Of a stretch of 64,000 nucleotides of DNA, positions 19,050 through 27,679 are shown piece by piece. The stretch is taken from positions 1 to 64,000 of the forward strand of contig NZ_JADNOH010000070.1 of assembly GCF_015557435.1 (NCBI RefSeq). The letters are read 5' to 3'. A program made the translations under genes and the position numbers. The stretch is from Collinsella aerofaciens (GTDB taxonomy: Bacteria; Actinomycetota; Coriobacteriia; Coriobacteriales; Coriobacteriaceae). Positions within the stretch are counted from its first letter, which is position 1. Every line of letters starts with the position of its first letter. Under the pieces are notes generated by a model. It saw only the letters and a list, made by a program, of their open reading frames with translations, was not told where the DNA came from and did not search any database.

Positions 19050-22000
19050 CTACATCTGCTTGCGACGACGGTCGCTCAGCGTCACGCCCGCGGCAACGAG
19101 CGTAATACCGCCAATAACGAAGACCTCGCCCGCAAGCGCGGAGTTGTCGCCCGTCTGGGAAAGTACGCCATCCGCAGTCTTCTTCTTGACGGCAGGGGCC
19201 TTTGCGGCAGTCTGCGTAACCTGAGGCTTGGCCTGCGGCTCGGCCTTGGGATGATACTTGTCGTACTCGGCCTGTGCGGCAGCCAGGGCGTCCTTGGCAT
19301 CGCCAAGTTCTGCCAGTGCAGCGGCATAGGCGTCGTTGGCATCGGACAGCTTGGCATCGGCATCGCTCAGGGCGGCCTTGAGACCAGCGGCGGCATCGAC
19401 GGCAGCCTTGTAGCGAGCGTAGGCGGCATTCAGCTTGACCAGCTTATCGTTGCCCGTCGTGCCCGCGGCAAGAGATGCCTTGTGGTCGACGGCCTCAAGG
19501 TCGGCCTTAAGTGCCTCGTCGTTTGCGAGCTCGGCCTTGGCCTTGACGATCTCGAGGTTCGCATCGACGACGGCCTCGTTGGCGGCCTCGAGCTGCTTCT
19601 GGGCATCGGCGACACCGGCGACGGCAGCATCATAGGCGGCCTTGGCGTCGTCGACCGCCTTCTGGGCGCCGGCAAAGCGCTCGAAAGCCTTGTTCGCGGT
19701 GGCCAGCTCGCCCTCGGCAGCCTTGGCCTTGGCCTGCGCGTCGGACACAGCCTGCGTCTTGGCGACAACTGCCTGCTTGGCGTCCGAAAGAGCGGTCGCG
19801 GCCTGTGCGCCTGCGGCCTTGGCCTTGTCTACACCAGCCTGGGCGGCGTCATCGGCCTTCTTGGCTTTGTCAAGGGCGCCCTGCTTGTTCGCAAGGTCCG
19901 TCTTGGCAGTGTCACGCTTGGCGGTAAGGTCCTTGACCGAAGCCGTAGCGTTGTCATACGCCTCACTGGCTTTGTCGGACTTTGCCTTGGCGGCATCGCG
20001 GGCGCTGAGAGCCTTTGCCTTGTGGGCAGAAGCCTCGGTGGCCTTCGTCTGGCAGTCTGCCAGCGTGGCGTTGGCGGCATCAAGGGCTGACTGGGCAGTA
20101 GCAGCATTGCTCTTGGCGGCGCTGAGGACGTCCGTCGGCGTCTTGATATCGATACCCTTGAGGTTTGCCTCGGCGGCATCGTATGCCGTCTTCGCGGCGG
20201 CGGCGCCGGACTTGGCCTTCTCGTACTCGCCCTTGGCGGTGTTCACGTTCGTGTCGGCCGCGGTATAGGCGTCGTGCGCGGAATCCTTTTTGTTGACGGC
20301 AGCGTAGTAGGCATTGCTGGTCGAACCGTAATTCTTCTGTGCCTCTGCCAGCTTATTCTGAAGCTGCTTCAGCTGCTCCTTCTGCTCCTGCGTGCCGCCT
20401 GCGTTGTAGGCGGAATCGATGTAGTCGTTGAGGAGCTTCTTGAACTCGGAGACAGTGAAATCGGCCTGCGTGTCATCAGCGCTGTAATCAAATATGGTTA
20501 CCTCGGAATCGGTGTTCTTACCGCTACCGGTTGCGATGCCGATAGCCTTCGTACCGGCATCGATAATGTTGAGATAATGCCCGCACTCATGGTAGATGCT
20601 GTTGTAGTGCTGGTAGATATAGTAGGAATCATATCGATGGTTGCCGAGTTCGTCGCCATACTGCGCGACGTACTTATTGAATGCCTCTTTCTCTTGGGTG
20701 TAGAGGCCGGTGTAAGGCCAGCCGAGTGTATCCTCGGTTTCGCCGCCGGTATATGCGCCGCCTCCGCCGGCAAGATTTTCACCGTTGTCATAGTAGCAGC
20801 CCGAGTGTCCCCAGATGTTCGATGAATATGATGTATTGAGGGCGGCTGCCACGGTCATGCGGAGGCTGACGCTGAGCGCCGACTGACCGTTCGCCTTGCG
20901 GAGGTTGTTCTGGGTGTCGAGATATGTCAGGGCGTTGCGCATCTGTTCCAGGGAAAGCGGGTTGGTGTCGCGAGACATGTCCTGATCGACGTAATTGTCA
21001 TACCACTCGGCTTTATCGTCCGCGCCGGTCAGCATCGATACAGCGTCTTGGGCGTTTTGCTTCTGCGTGGCTGTGAACTGGCTGCCGCCGATGATATAGT
21101 TCATGAAACCGAACATGCCCTGGCTGATGACATTCTGGTCTACGGTCATGTTCGACTTGAGGTCGGCAATCTGCTGGTTAAGCTTGTCGACTTCAGCGTT
21201 CGCGGCATCGTAAGCGCTCTTTGCCGATGTAACCTCAGCGCAAATAGAGTCGTATTCGGCTCGCTTCTGCTGACGGACCTCGACGAGTCGGTCGTACTCA
21301 GCCTTCTTGTCGGCCTCGGTCTGCTGGGCCTTCTCGTATGCGGCCTTCGCGGCGTCGCGCTTGCTGGCGGCGGCGTTGTACTCCTTGTTTGCCGCATCGT
21401 ATGCAGACTGGGCAGATGCCACAGCAGCGTTGGCGGCGTTGGCCTTCTCCTGCGCGGCGGTGGCGGCAGTCTGCGCAGCCTGCAGGTTCGCCTGTGCGGT
21501 GGCGTCTGCAGTCGTTGCGGCATCGAGCGCGGTCTGTGCGGTCGCAAGCTCGCTGGCGGCAGTGTTCTTGGCGGCCTCGAGCGCGTTCAGATCGACGCCC
21601 ATGCCCGAGGTCGCAGCATCGAGCGCAGCCTGAGCCTCGTTCAGCTTAGCTTGGGCGTTATCGCGCGCAGTGGTCGCAGCGGCGAGGGCAACGGCAGTCT
21701 CCTGCTTCTTGGCCTGGGCAGTCGTCAAAGCCGCCTCGGTATTTTGCTTTTCCTGCTGGGCGCTGGCCTCGACAGCCTTGGCCTGGTCCAGATTGGCCTG
21801 TGCAGTAGTAACAGCCTTATTGGCGGCATCGAGCTTTGCCTGCGCGTCCTCGACGGCCTTCTTGGCGGCCTCGTACTCGTCCATACCCATGGCCTCGAGC
21901 TTGGCCTGGGCATCGTCGAGAGCCTTCTTGGCCTCGTCCTGCTTTGCCTTGGCGTCCTTGAGCGCCTGGGTCTTATCCTCGACACTCTTGCTGGCCTGAT

Positions 22001-22505
22001 CGAGCTGATCGTTCAGGTCGCCCAGCTTCTTCTGCTGCTGCTCGGTCTTTTCGACGGCCGCCTTAAGCTCGTCGATCTTCTCCTGGAGCGCGGCGACTTC
22101 TGCCGCGTTCTGCTCGACCTCGTTGTCGCTTACAGCCTGCGAGGCCTGATCTTTTTGCTGCTGGGCCTGCTTTTGAGACTGACCCGCCGCCTCGGCCTTC
22201 TTCTGGGCGGCATCGTAGGCAGCCTGGGCATCCTTGAGCTGCTTTGCCGATTCCTCGGCCAGCTGGGCAGCCGTCTTTACGACCGCTTGGTTACCGGCAA
22301 CAACGGTGTTCTCTACAGAACTACCCCCCCCCTGGATAGAATCGCCGTTATCGGCTGACGGTGCAGCGATTGCCGCCAGCGGTGACATGAGCGGCTGAGC
22401 AATGAGGCCAGCCGTCAAAACGGTTGCGACGGCACGGTTGGCAACGCCCTTAACGTTGACCGCCTTGGCCCGAGGCTCAAAGTGTTGCGGATTATAGTTC
22501 GCCAT
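19050..22505 (-). CDS. Cell-wall-anchored coiled-coil protein with CAP domain
   Basis: This 1151-residue secreted protein has an N-terminal signal segment (VATVLTAGLIAQPLMSPLAAIAAP). Residues of about 75-470 are an Ala/Lys/Gln-rich coiled coil. A central CAP/SCP-like domain (about 490-700) has NNLRKANGQSALSVS, a GENLAGG motif and HECGHYLNIID as the family's GHxxNI segment. A second Ala-rich coiled coil (about 720-1090) follows. It ends LSQTGDNS, a membrane helix and DRRRKQM, a sortase signal with Ser in place of the usual Pro. The ribosome site AGGGAG supports 22505. It is probably a cell-surface stalk displaying the CAP domain (inference). Confidence 0.8.
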   Translation of the reverse strand: MANYNPQHFEPRAKAVNVKGVANRAVATVLTAGLIAQPLMSPLAAIAAPSADNGDSIQGGGSSVENTVVAGNQAVVKTAAQLAEESAKQLKDAQAAYDAAQKKAEAAGQSQKQAQQQKDQASQAVSDNEVEQNAAEVAALQEKIDELKAAVEKTEQQQKKLGDLNDQLDQASKSVEDKTQALKDAKAKQDEAKKALDDAQAKLEAMGMDEYEAAKKAVEDAQAKLDAANKAVTTAQANLDQAKAVEASAQQEKQNTEAALTTAQAKKQETAVALAAATTARDNAQAKLNEAQAALDAATSGMGVDLNALEAAKNTAASELATAQTALDAATTADATAQANLQAAQTAATAAQEKANAANAAVASAQSAYDAANKEYNAAASKRDAAKAAYEKAQQTEADKKAEYDRLVEVRQQKRAEYDSICAEVTSAKSAYDAANAEVDKLNQQIADLKSNMTVDQNVISQGMFGFMNYIIGGSQFTATQKQNAQDAVSMLTGADDKAEWYDNYVDQDMSRDTNPLSLEQMRNALTYLDTQNNLRKANGQSALSVSLRMTVAAALNTSYSSNIWGHSGCYYDNGENLAGGGGAYTGGETEDTLGWPYTGLYTQEKEAFNKYVAQYGDELGNHRYDSYYIYQHYNSIYHECGHYLNIIDAGTKAIGIATGSGKNTDSEVTIFDYSADDTQADFTVSEFKKLLNDYIDSAYNAGGTQEQKEQLKQLQNKLAEAQKNYGSTSNAYYAAVNKKDSAHDAYTAADTNVNTAKGEYEKAKSGAAAAKTAYDAAEANLKGIDIKTPTDVLSAAKSNAATAQSALDAANATLADCQTKATEASAHKAKALSARDAAKAKSDKASEAYDNATASVKDLTAKRDTAKTDLANKQGALDKAKKADDAAQAGVDKAKAAGAQAATALSDAKQAVVAKTQAVSDAQAKAKAAEGELATANKAFERFAGAQKAVDDAKAAYDAAVAGVADAQKQLEAANEAVVDANLEIVKAKAELANDEALKADLEAVDHKASLAAGTTGNDKLVKLNAAYARYKAAVDAAAGLKAALSDADAKLSDANDAYAAALAELGDAKDALAAAQAEYDKYHPKAEPQAKPQVTQTAAKAPAVKKKTADGVLSQTGDNSALAGEVFVIGGITLVAAGVTLSDRRRKQM

Positions 22506-22813
22506 GGCTTTCTCCCTTTTGACACGGATGTATCCATACGCCTCAAAAGGTAGCTGTCGATTTTTGAATTCTGTTGCGCAACATTGGCGACCAGCGTATT
22601 TTTTGAAATTCGTGCTCCTGCGCTTCACAATTTCGTCACATATGAAAGAGTTGGTGCATCATATTCTTGCGGGATGGAATCGAGCCTGTGATTTCCATTT
22701 GCTCCCACATCATCCGTCCTATCGGATCCCGCGTCCAACAGACACCTCGCCCGCCACGGTGTAGAGTAGGGACAACGGGCGCGATGCGCGGACCGCGCTG
22801 GAACGAGGTGGAC
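22506..22813. other. Divergent promoter region
   Basis: This 308-bp gap lies between the surface protein (minus strand) and the DUF389 gene (plus strand). It is AT-richer than its surroundings, as expected for two promoters, but I could not settle on a clear -35/-10 pair. No short gene was seen. Confidence 0.4.
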
Positions 22814-23953
22814 ATGGAACTCGACAAACAACAGATCAAGCGACTGCGCGAGCGCCATCACCGGCGCCACGGCATCCGCCCTGCGCACAGCGAGGCCATG
22901 GAGAACGCCACCCGCTTCCTAAATCAGGCGTTCAACATTCGCGAAGGTCGCGCACCCTATCACGTAATTCGCAAGCGCTTTGTAAACGGGGCGCGCCTAA
23001 CCGGCTCGCATCTGTGCATCCTCATCATCGCCATGCTTATCGCGAGTATCGGACTCGATATTGACTCTGACATCGCCATCGTGGGCGCCATGCTCATCTG
23101 CCCGCTCATGGGCTCGGTCCTTGCCATGGCATACGGCATCGCCACGCTCGACCGCGAGATTACCGTCGAGGCCGTCGCGGGCCTGGCGCTGCAAATGGCC
23201 TTTTGCCTGGTAACGTCCACGCTGTACTTTAAGCTCTCGCCCCTTGGCGCCACCACGGCCGCCATCATCGACAACTCGACACCCACTGTGTGGGACCTTG
23301 CCGTCGCCCTCGCGGGCGGTTTTGCGGGCGGACTGGGCAACTCGCGTGACCAGGAACCTGCCACGCTTATCGCCGGCGTGGCCGTGGCGACCGCACTCAT
23401 GCCGCCCCTGTGCGCAGCGGGTTACGGCATCGCCATCGCAAGCGGGTCGTTATTTCTCTCGGCGCTCTACGAGTTTGGCATCAACGTGGTCTTTATCGCG
23501 CTGGCGGCCGAAGCCGTGCTGCTTCTTTTGCGCGTGCCACTCAAGCGCGACCTGAACGGCGACGGCATTATGACCGCCGAGGAAGACGCCGAGGTCGACG
23601 AGCTGTCATGCAAGGTGCGCCGCCGCATCATTGTGGGCACGGTAATCTTTGCCATCCCCTGCATCGTTATGACGGCGGGCTCCATTGGCTCGGCGCAGGC
23701 CGGCGTGCAGGACGGCTACGGCGTCACCGAGACCACGCGCGAACTCGCGGCGGTGCTGCCGGGCTTTAAGGATTACACCGTCGCCGTCGAGACTTCGGCC
23801 ACCGAAGGCGACGAGGAAGGCATCGTCGAGCGAGAGATTGTCGCCCATGTGACGACGAGCGAGACACTCGGAGCACACGACCGCCACGTCGCCCGCAAGC
23901 TCATCGACCTCAACGTCCCCGAACTCGACCGTGTGGAGTTTGACGTGAAGTGA
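22814..23953 (+). CDS. DUF389 family membrane protein
   Basis: This 379-residue protein begins with a charged N-terminus of about 65 residues. A six-helix membrane domain of the DUF389 (TIGR00341-like) family follows, with diagnostic GAMLICPLMGSVLAMAYG, NSRDQEPATLIAGVAVATALMPPLCAAG and EFGINVVFIALAAEAVLLLL. It ends with an acidic linker (residues 255-275) and a soluble C-terminal region after a last helix. Start 22814 has GAGG just upstream. The frame is open further upstream without a ribosome site. The family's function is unknown. Confidence 0.88.
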   Translation: MELDKQQIKRLRERHHRRHGIRPAHSEAMENATRFLNQAFNIREGRAPYHVIRKRFVNGARLTGSHLCILIIAMLIASIGLDIDSDIAIVGAMLICPLMGSVLAMAYGIATLDREITVEAVAGLALQMAFCLVTSTLYFKLSPLGATTAAIIDNSTPTVWDLAVALAGGFAGGLGNSRDQEPATLIAGVAVATALMPPLCAAGYGIAIASGSLFLSALYEFGINVVFIALAAEAVLLLLRVPLKRDLNGDGIMTAEEDAEVDELSCKVRRRIIVGTVIFAIPCIVMTAGSIGSAQAGVQDGYGVTETTRELAAVLPGFKDYTVAVETSATEGDEEGIVEREIVAHVTTSETLGAHDRHVARKLIDLNVPELDRVEFDVK

Positions 23954-24069
23954 TGTGGAGCATGGGATGGATGGCGCACACAGGCGTAAGTCGCGGCGAG
24001 ACGCAGACACAAGCAAAAAGAGGGGCGCAGTTCATGCCCACATCCCGCTCGCTGTTTTATTGCAGCGAA

Positions 24070-24519
24070 TCACCCGTCCGTATCGACATCGCCAGACTCA
24101 ACTGTAAACGCCGGATCGGTGCTCACAAGATAAAATCGGGTCACCTTAGTATTTCTAATTAGGTAGATCTGCCCCTGATCGCGCCGGCGCGATATATACG
24201 CAACGTGAACCGTGCCGAATTCTTCGCCGTTTTCCTTCTTTATTACCAGGATGTTGGGATCGTCCGTACGCTTAAACTGCCCGTCTGTGCAGGTTCCGTC
24301 TTTGTCGACCAGCTGCCATCGGCAGTTGTCCTCCTCATGAAAAGCCAGGATTTCCCGACTCGTTTTGTCATCCCGGTAGAAACCATCAATGGCAAAACCT
24401 TCGGAGGCGCATTTCTGCATATAGGACGTTTCTCGGCTTATAGCAAACAGCCCTGTAGCGCCCAAGAGCACAGCCAGGCAGACCACTGCAAGGGTTATCG
24501 AAATAACACGGCGATCCAT
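24070..24519 (-). CDS. Hypothetical membrane-anchored protein
   Basis: This 149-residue protein has one N-terminal membrane helix (residues 5-27, VISITLAVVCLAVLLGATG). An extracytoplasmic domain of about 120 residues follows, with three cysteines and a beta-rich pattern (CRWQLVDKDGTCTDGQFKR). I do not recognise the family. Codon use is less GC-biased than in the flanking genes, which hints at acquired DNA. The ribosome site is weak. It lies just downstream of the truncated sulfotransferase remnant on the same strand, so it may have arrived with the event that removed the rest of that gene. Confidence 0.55.
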   Translation of the reverse strand: MDRRVISITLAVVCLAVLLGATGLFAISRETSYMQKCASEGFAIDGFYRDDKTSREILAFHEEDNCRWQLVDKDGTCTDGQFKRTDDPNILVIKKENGEEFGTVHVAYISRRRDQGQIYLIRNTKVTRFYLVSTDPAFTVESGDVDTDG

Positions 24520-24625
24520 GTTAGCCCAACCGATAGTTGTTTAACGGAGCGCGAAACATGCCTGGAACCTCCGATATCAGGGGGAACGTCGCCAGCAGAC
24601 TGGAGACAACTATATGTTACTGACA

Positions 24626-25315
24626 TTAAACCATACGGCTGCCACCCGCGGAGGGGGTATCGGCGAGCGGTGTGTTGGACTCGCCCGCCATGATAGTGAG
24701 GTGCTCTTCCTCCTCACCCTTGAGAGCTGTCCTCTTGACTGCGAACGTCGATGTGCGACTCGTGCCGTCCTGCGCTGTGCAGGTGAGGGTTACCGTGTTT
24801 TTGTGGCTGGGAATGAGGCCGATGACCTTGAACTCATGCTCTGTTGTTGGCGCATCACCGCCGTGAGGCGTACGGGAGAACGCAGCGACCTTGAGTGCAT
24901 CGTCGGACTTCCTACGGCCGGCGACCTCGTAGGAGACGGTTACGAGATCCGTTGTCGCAAAACGTACGTAGCAGCTCAGGGTATCGGTGCCAAAGGGATC
25001 GGCTTTGACAAACGGGGCCGTTTCGTCGTAGCCGCCTGCAGCGTACTTGGCATCGAGTTGTTCTTTGATGGCCGCCTGCTTCTCGACGTTGTAGGTCGCG
25101 ACGATCTGCTTGTGGATCTTCTTTTGCTCGTCGGTGAGCTCGGTATCCGCGTTGGATGTATCGCTCGCATCGGTTCCGGCAGCAGAGCAGCCTGCAAGTC
25201 CCGCGCTCGTCAGCGCCAACGCGCCCGCCGCCGTGCCCGCAAGGGCAGCACGGCGCGTGAGCAGCCGACCGCCTTCGTTACTCAATCCCATGTCGTCACC
25301 ATCGAAGAATGTCAT
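24626..25315 (-). pseudogene. Truncated aryl-sulfate sulfotransferase (N-terminal part)
   Basis: This 229-residue product starts with a twin-arginine lipoprotein signal (RR at 21-22, lipobox LAGC with C43). The N-terminal beta domain of bacterial arylsulfate sulfotransferases follows (DPFGTDTLSCYVRFATTD, then LIPSHKNTVTLT near residue 175). The full enzymes are about 550-620 residues, with a beta-propeller carrying the catalytic histidine. Here the frame stops soon after the first domain, and none of the following 550 bp encodes the propeller in any frame that I could see. It is therefore probably a remnant. An alternative is a stand-alone lipoprotein that retains only the Ig-like domain. Confidence 0.6.
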
Positions 25316-25402
25316 CGCTGCCGTTTCCTTCATATACCAGGGCGCTTGCCAAGCTCTGTCCAACTATGGCTCGAAGCTTAACAAACGCCCCTTAAGGCAA
25401 GC

Positions 25403-26215
25403 TTAGGCTCGCGGCAGTTCGGAGCCGTGGCCGCGACGGCGTTCGATCCAGCTCACGGCAAAGTCGACGAGCTCGCGCTGGCGCATAAAGCGGATCGTCC
25501 CGTTGCCGAGAGGAGCCGTGTGAACCGTGCATTCACGCTCAAAAGCAGCGCCGATCTCGTCGAAGTCCTCGCCGTTGACAGAGAGTGTGCGGTATTCCTT
25601 CCACACGCGCTGGCCGTTTTCCATAATCGCACTGTGCTCCACGCAGTCGTGCTTGCCGGGGTACTGCGCGCGGGCATCCGCCAAATGCAGGGATGTGTTC
25701 TTGTCGTAGCCTACGCCCACGAGCAGCACATAACCGTCCAAATCGTACAGGCGCGCGATGGGCGATCCGTCGCCAAAGATATTGCTTAGATCATGGTTTT
25801 CCGTCAGGAATTGCGCGTGCGGGCCGTTTGCCGCCACCGAACGCGCCGGGTGGTCGCTGCGAAGCGTACCCGGCCACGTGCGGAACATCTCGGCAACGGC
25901 CCCCATCGTATTGGTGGGCGTGATGCGCTTGTCGTAGGCCGGCCAATTATCGCGAATCAGCTGCCACCACTCTTGCGGCTCCTGCCAATGGACGCCGCTC
26001 GCCGGGTCCAGGTTTTTCCACGACTGGGCCGGCATCATGACGGTGCCGGTCTCGCCCACCGTCTGGAGCAGCGCCTCGATCACCGGTTGCGCGCCGCCGC
26101 ACACATATCCAAGCGAGCTGAGCGAGCAATGGACCATAACCGTCTGCCCCGAGCACATTCCAACGGCAGAAAGCGCATCGAGGATATCCTGCTTGAGCAC
26201 GATTTGTCGGTCCAT
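25403..26215 (-). CDS. AAC(3)-family N-acetyltransferase
   Basis: This 270-residue protein belongs to the antibiotic N-acetyltransferase (AAC(3)/YokD) family. Motifs are VMVHCSLSSLGYVCGGAQPVIEALLQTVGETGTVMMP at the N-terminus, the RITPTNTMGAVAEMFRTWPGTLRSDHPARSVAANG substrate-loop region (residues 95-130), and DGYVLLVGVGYDKNTSLHLAD near residue 178. Family members acetylate the 3-amino group of aminoglycosides, but many genomic members, like YokD, have no shown resistance role. AAAGGAG sits 6 nt upstream. It lies downstream of the hydroxyacyl-CoA dehydrogenase, with a terminator between them. Confidence 0.88.
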   Translation of the reverse strand: MDRQIVLKQDILDALSAVGMCSGQTVMVHCSLSSLGYVCGGAQPVIEALLQTVGETGTVMMPAQSWKNLDPASGVHWQEPQEWWQLIRDNWPAYDKRITPTNTMGAVAEMFRTWPGTLRSDHPARSVAANGPHAQFLTENHDLSNIFGDGSPIARLYDLDGYVLLVGVGYDKNTSLHLADARAQYPGKHDCVEHSAIMENGQRVWKEYRTLSVNGEDFDEIGAAFERECTVHTAPLGNGTIRFMRQRELVDFAVSWIERRRGHGSELPRA

Positions 26216-26263
26216 TGCCGCTCCTTTCTATTTCTGGGTCCTTCTTCTCACTGTTGTCAGCCG

Positions 26264-26304
26264 AAAATGATCCGTTTTCCTCCGTCCCCGAGGGATCATT
26301 TTTT
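26264..26304 (-). terminator. Terminator of the hydroxyacyl-CoA dehydrogenase gene
   Basis: AAAATGATCC and GGATCATTTT form a perfect stem, with T-runs on both strands. On the minus strand it lies at the dehydrogenase stop codon, and the stop triplet sits in the arm tail. Confidence 0.65.
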
Positions 26305-27262
26305 AGTACTTGAAGAAGCCCTCGCCCGAGCTTTCGCCTAGCTTGCCTTCGTCGAGCATCTTTTTAAGGACGGACGCCATGGCCTTAAAGTTGTAGGGCA
26401 TCATCATCTTTTTGAGCAGCGGGCTCACCAAGCCCGGGACCTTCTGATATTGCATGACGATGTTATAGGCCGTCTGGATGCCCACGGTGTCGAACACGCG
26501 GAACGGGCCCTTGGGGGCGCCGGTGCCGCGCGTCCATGCGAGGTCGATGCTCTTGGGGTCGCTGACGCCCGAGACATACAGATCAAGGCCAGAGAGCAGC
26601 CACGGCACCAGCATGGAGTTGAGCAGGTAGCCGTTCTTTTCTTTGTTGACGGGAAGCGCCAGCATGCGGATGTCGTTGGCGAAGTCAACGAGCTCGTCAA
26701 AGTAGCGCTTGTCGGTCTGGTCCTGGGCCATGACCTCGGTCATGTTGTTCTTCCAGATGGAGTTGGCAAAGTGCAGTGACAGGTACTTCTCGGGGCGGCC
26801 GGTGTACTTGGCAAAGGTGCTCGGCAGCAGCGTGGAGGAGTTGGTCACGATAACGGTCTTTTGCGGCAGGACCGGGGCGAGCTTCTTGTAGAAGTCGATC
26901 TTTGCCTGAGTGTCCTCGGCCATGGACTCGATGACCAGGTCGGCGTCGGCCACAGCGGCTGCAAGATCGAGTTCCAGCTTGAGCGTGGAGTAAGCGCGCT
27001 CGACGGCGGCAAGCGCCGCTTCCTTGTCGAAGGGCTGGTCGCTGTCGGCGATGCCGGCGCACCACTCGCCCGTGCCGTCCGCCATGCCCTCGATTGCCGC
27101 GATGTACTCCTCGCGGACATGATCGATCTTGGGCTGGGTGCGGCCGATACTGCCTTCGCTGCGCAGCCAAATGGTTACATCAAAGCCGCAATAGGCAGCC
27201 TGGAAGGCAATCTGGCTTCCTAGCACACCGCCACCGGCAACGCAAACGGTCTTGTAGCTCAT
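26303..27262 (-). CDS. 3-hydroxyacyl-CoA dehydrogenase
   Basis: This 319-residue NAD-dependent dehydrogenase oxidises 3-hydroxyacyl-CoA (3-hydroxybutyryl-CoA type). The N-terminal Rossmann motif is VAGGGVLGSQIA (residues 7-18). The catalytic region reads NSSTLLPSTFAKYTGRPEKYLSLHFANSIW (near residues 140-170), with the expected His. The C-terminal helical domain holds NGYLLNSMLVPWL. The start has GAGAGGAC upstream. At 319 residues it is longer than stand-alone butyryl-type enzymes (about 285). No thiolase or crotonase gene is adjacent, so the pathway is not defined here. Confidence 0.88.
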   Translation of the reverse strand: MSYKTVCVAGGGVLGSQIAFQAAYCGFDVTIWLRSEGSIGRTQPKIDHVREEYIAAIEGMADGTGEWCAGIADSDQPFDKEAALAAVERAYSTLKLELDLAAAVADADLVIESMAEDTQAKIDFYKKLAPVLPQKTVIVTNSSTLLPSTFAKYTGRPEKYLSLHFANSIWKNNMTEVMAQDQTDKRYFDELVDFANDIRMLALPVNKEKNGYLLNSMLVPWLLSGLDLYVSGVSDPKSIDLAWTRGTGAPKGPFRVFDTVGIQTAYNIVMQYQKVPGLVSPLLKKMMMPYNFKAMASVLKKMLDEGKLGESSGEGFFKY

Positions 27263-27431
27263 AGGAACAGTCCTCTCTTACGTAATTCCATAGATGTGTA
27301 TTTATTCAACCGTAAGGAGGCCGCGCGGCGAGGGCGGGTCCCCTAAACGGACGGTATTTGGCGGCGAACGGCTACATCTGTTCATTATCTCAGGGTTCTG
27401 AAGGACATTTTGCTTGCCGTCGGACCGCCGT
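27263..27431. other. Leader of the dehydrogenase gene, nothing further seen
   Basis: These 169 bp, together with the hairpin and terminator that follow, make a 417-bp gene-free gap. No small gene or clear promoter was recognised. Confidence 0.4.
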
Positions 27432-27562
27432 TTTCGGAAGTATGCGGCAAATTCTGGAACCCCCGAGCACACCCCCGTTTTCCGCAGACAAAGCCGCAGG
27501 TACAGAGCTTGGACATACCTGGTGTGTTCGGCCTATTCAGATTTTGCCGCATACTTCCGAAA
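27432..27562. repeat. 131-bp nested inverted repeat
   Basis: The outer arms (27432-27456 and 27538-27562) share TTCGGAAGTATGCGGCAAA and then a near-match to CTG. The inner arms CGAGCACACC and GGTGTGTTCG add a second stem. The whole folds into one long hairpin between the dehydrogenase promoter and the activase terminator. It has the same style as the element at 2188-2399 but no shared sequence that I could see. Confidence 0.8.
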
Positions 27563-27616
27563 TCCGAGCTCTCAGGAGGCAACCGCAAGACCATTTACGC
27601 AACAGATGTCCAACAA

Positions 27617-27651
27617 AAACGGGTGATAGCCGGCACGGCTACCACCCGTTT
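27617..27651 (-). terminator. Terminator of the activase gene
   Basis: AAACGGGTGATAGCC and GGCTACCACCCGTTT form a strong stem with a 5-nt loop. On the minus strand a TTTTTG tail follows. Confidence 0.85.
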
Positions 27652-27679
27652 GTCTTATATCCGACTCGAAGCAGACCGA

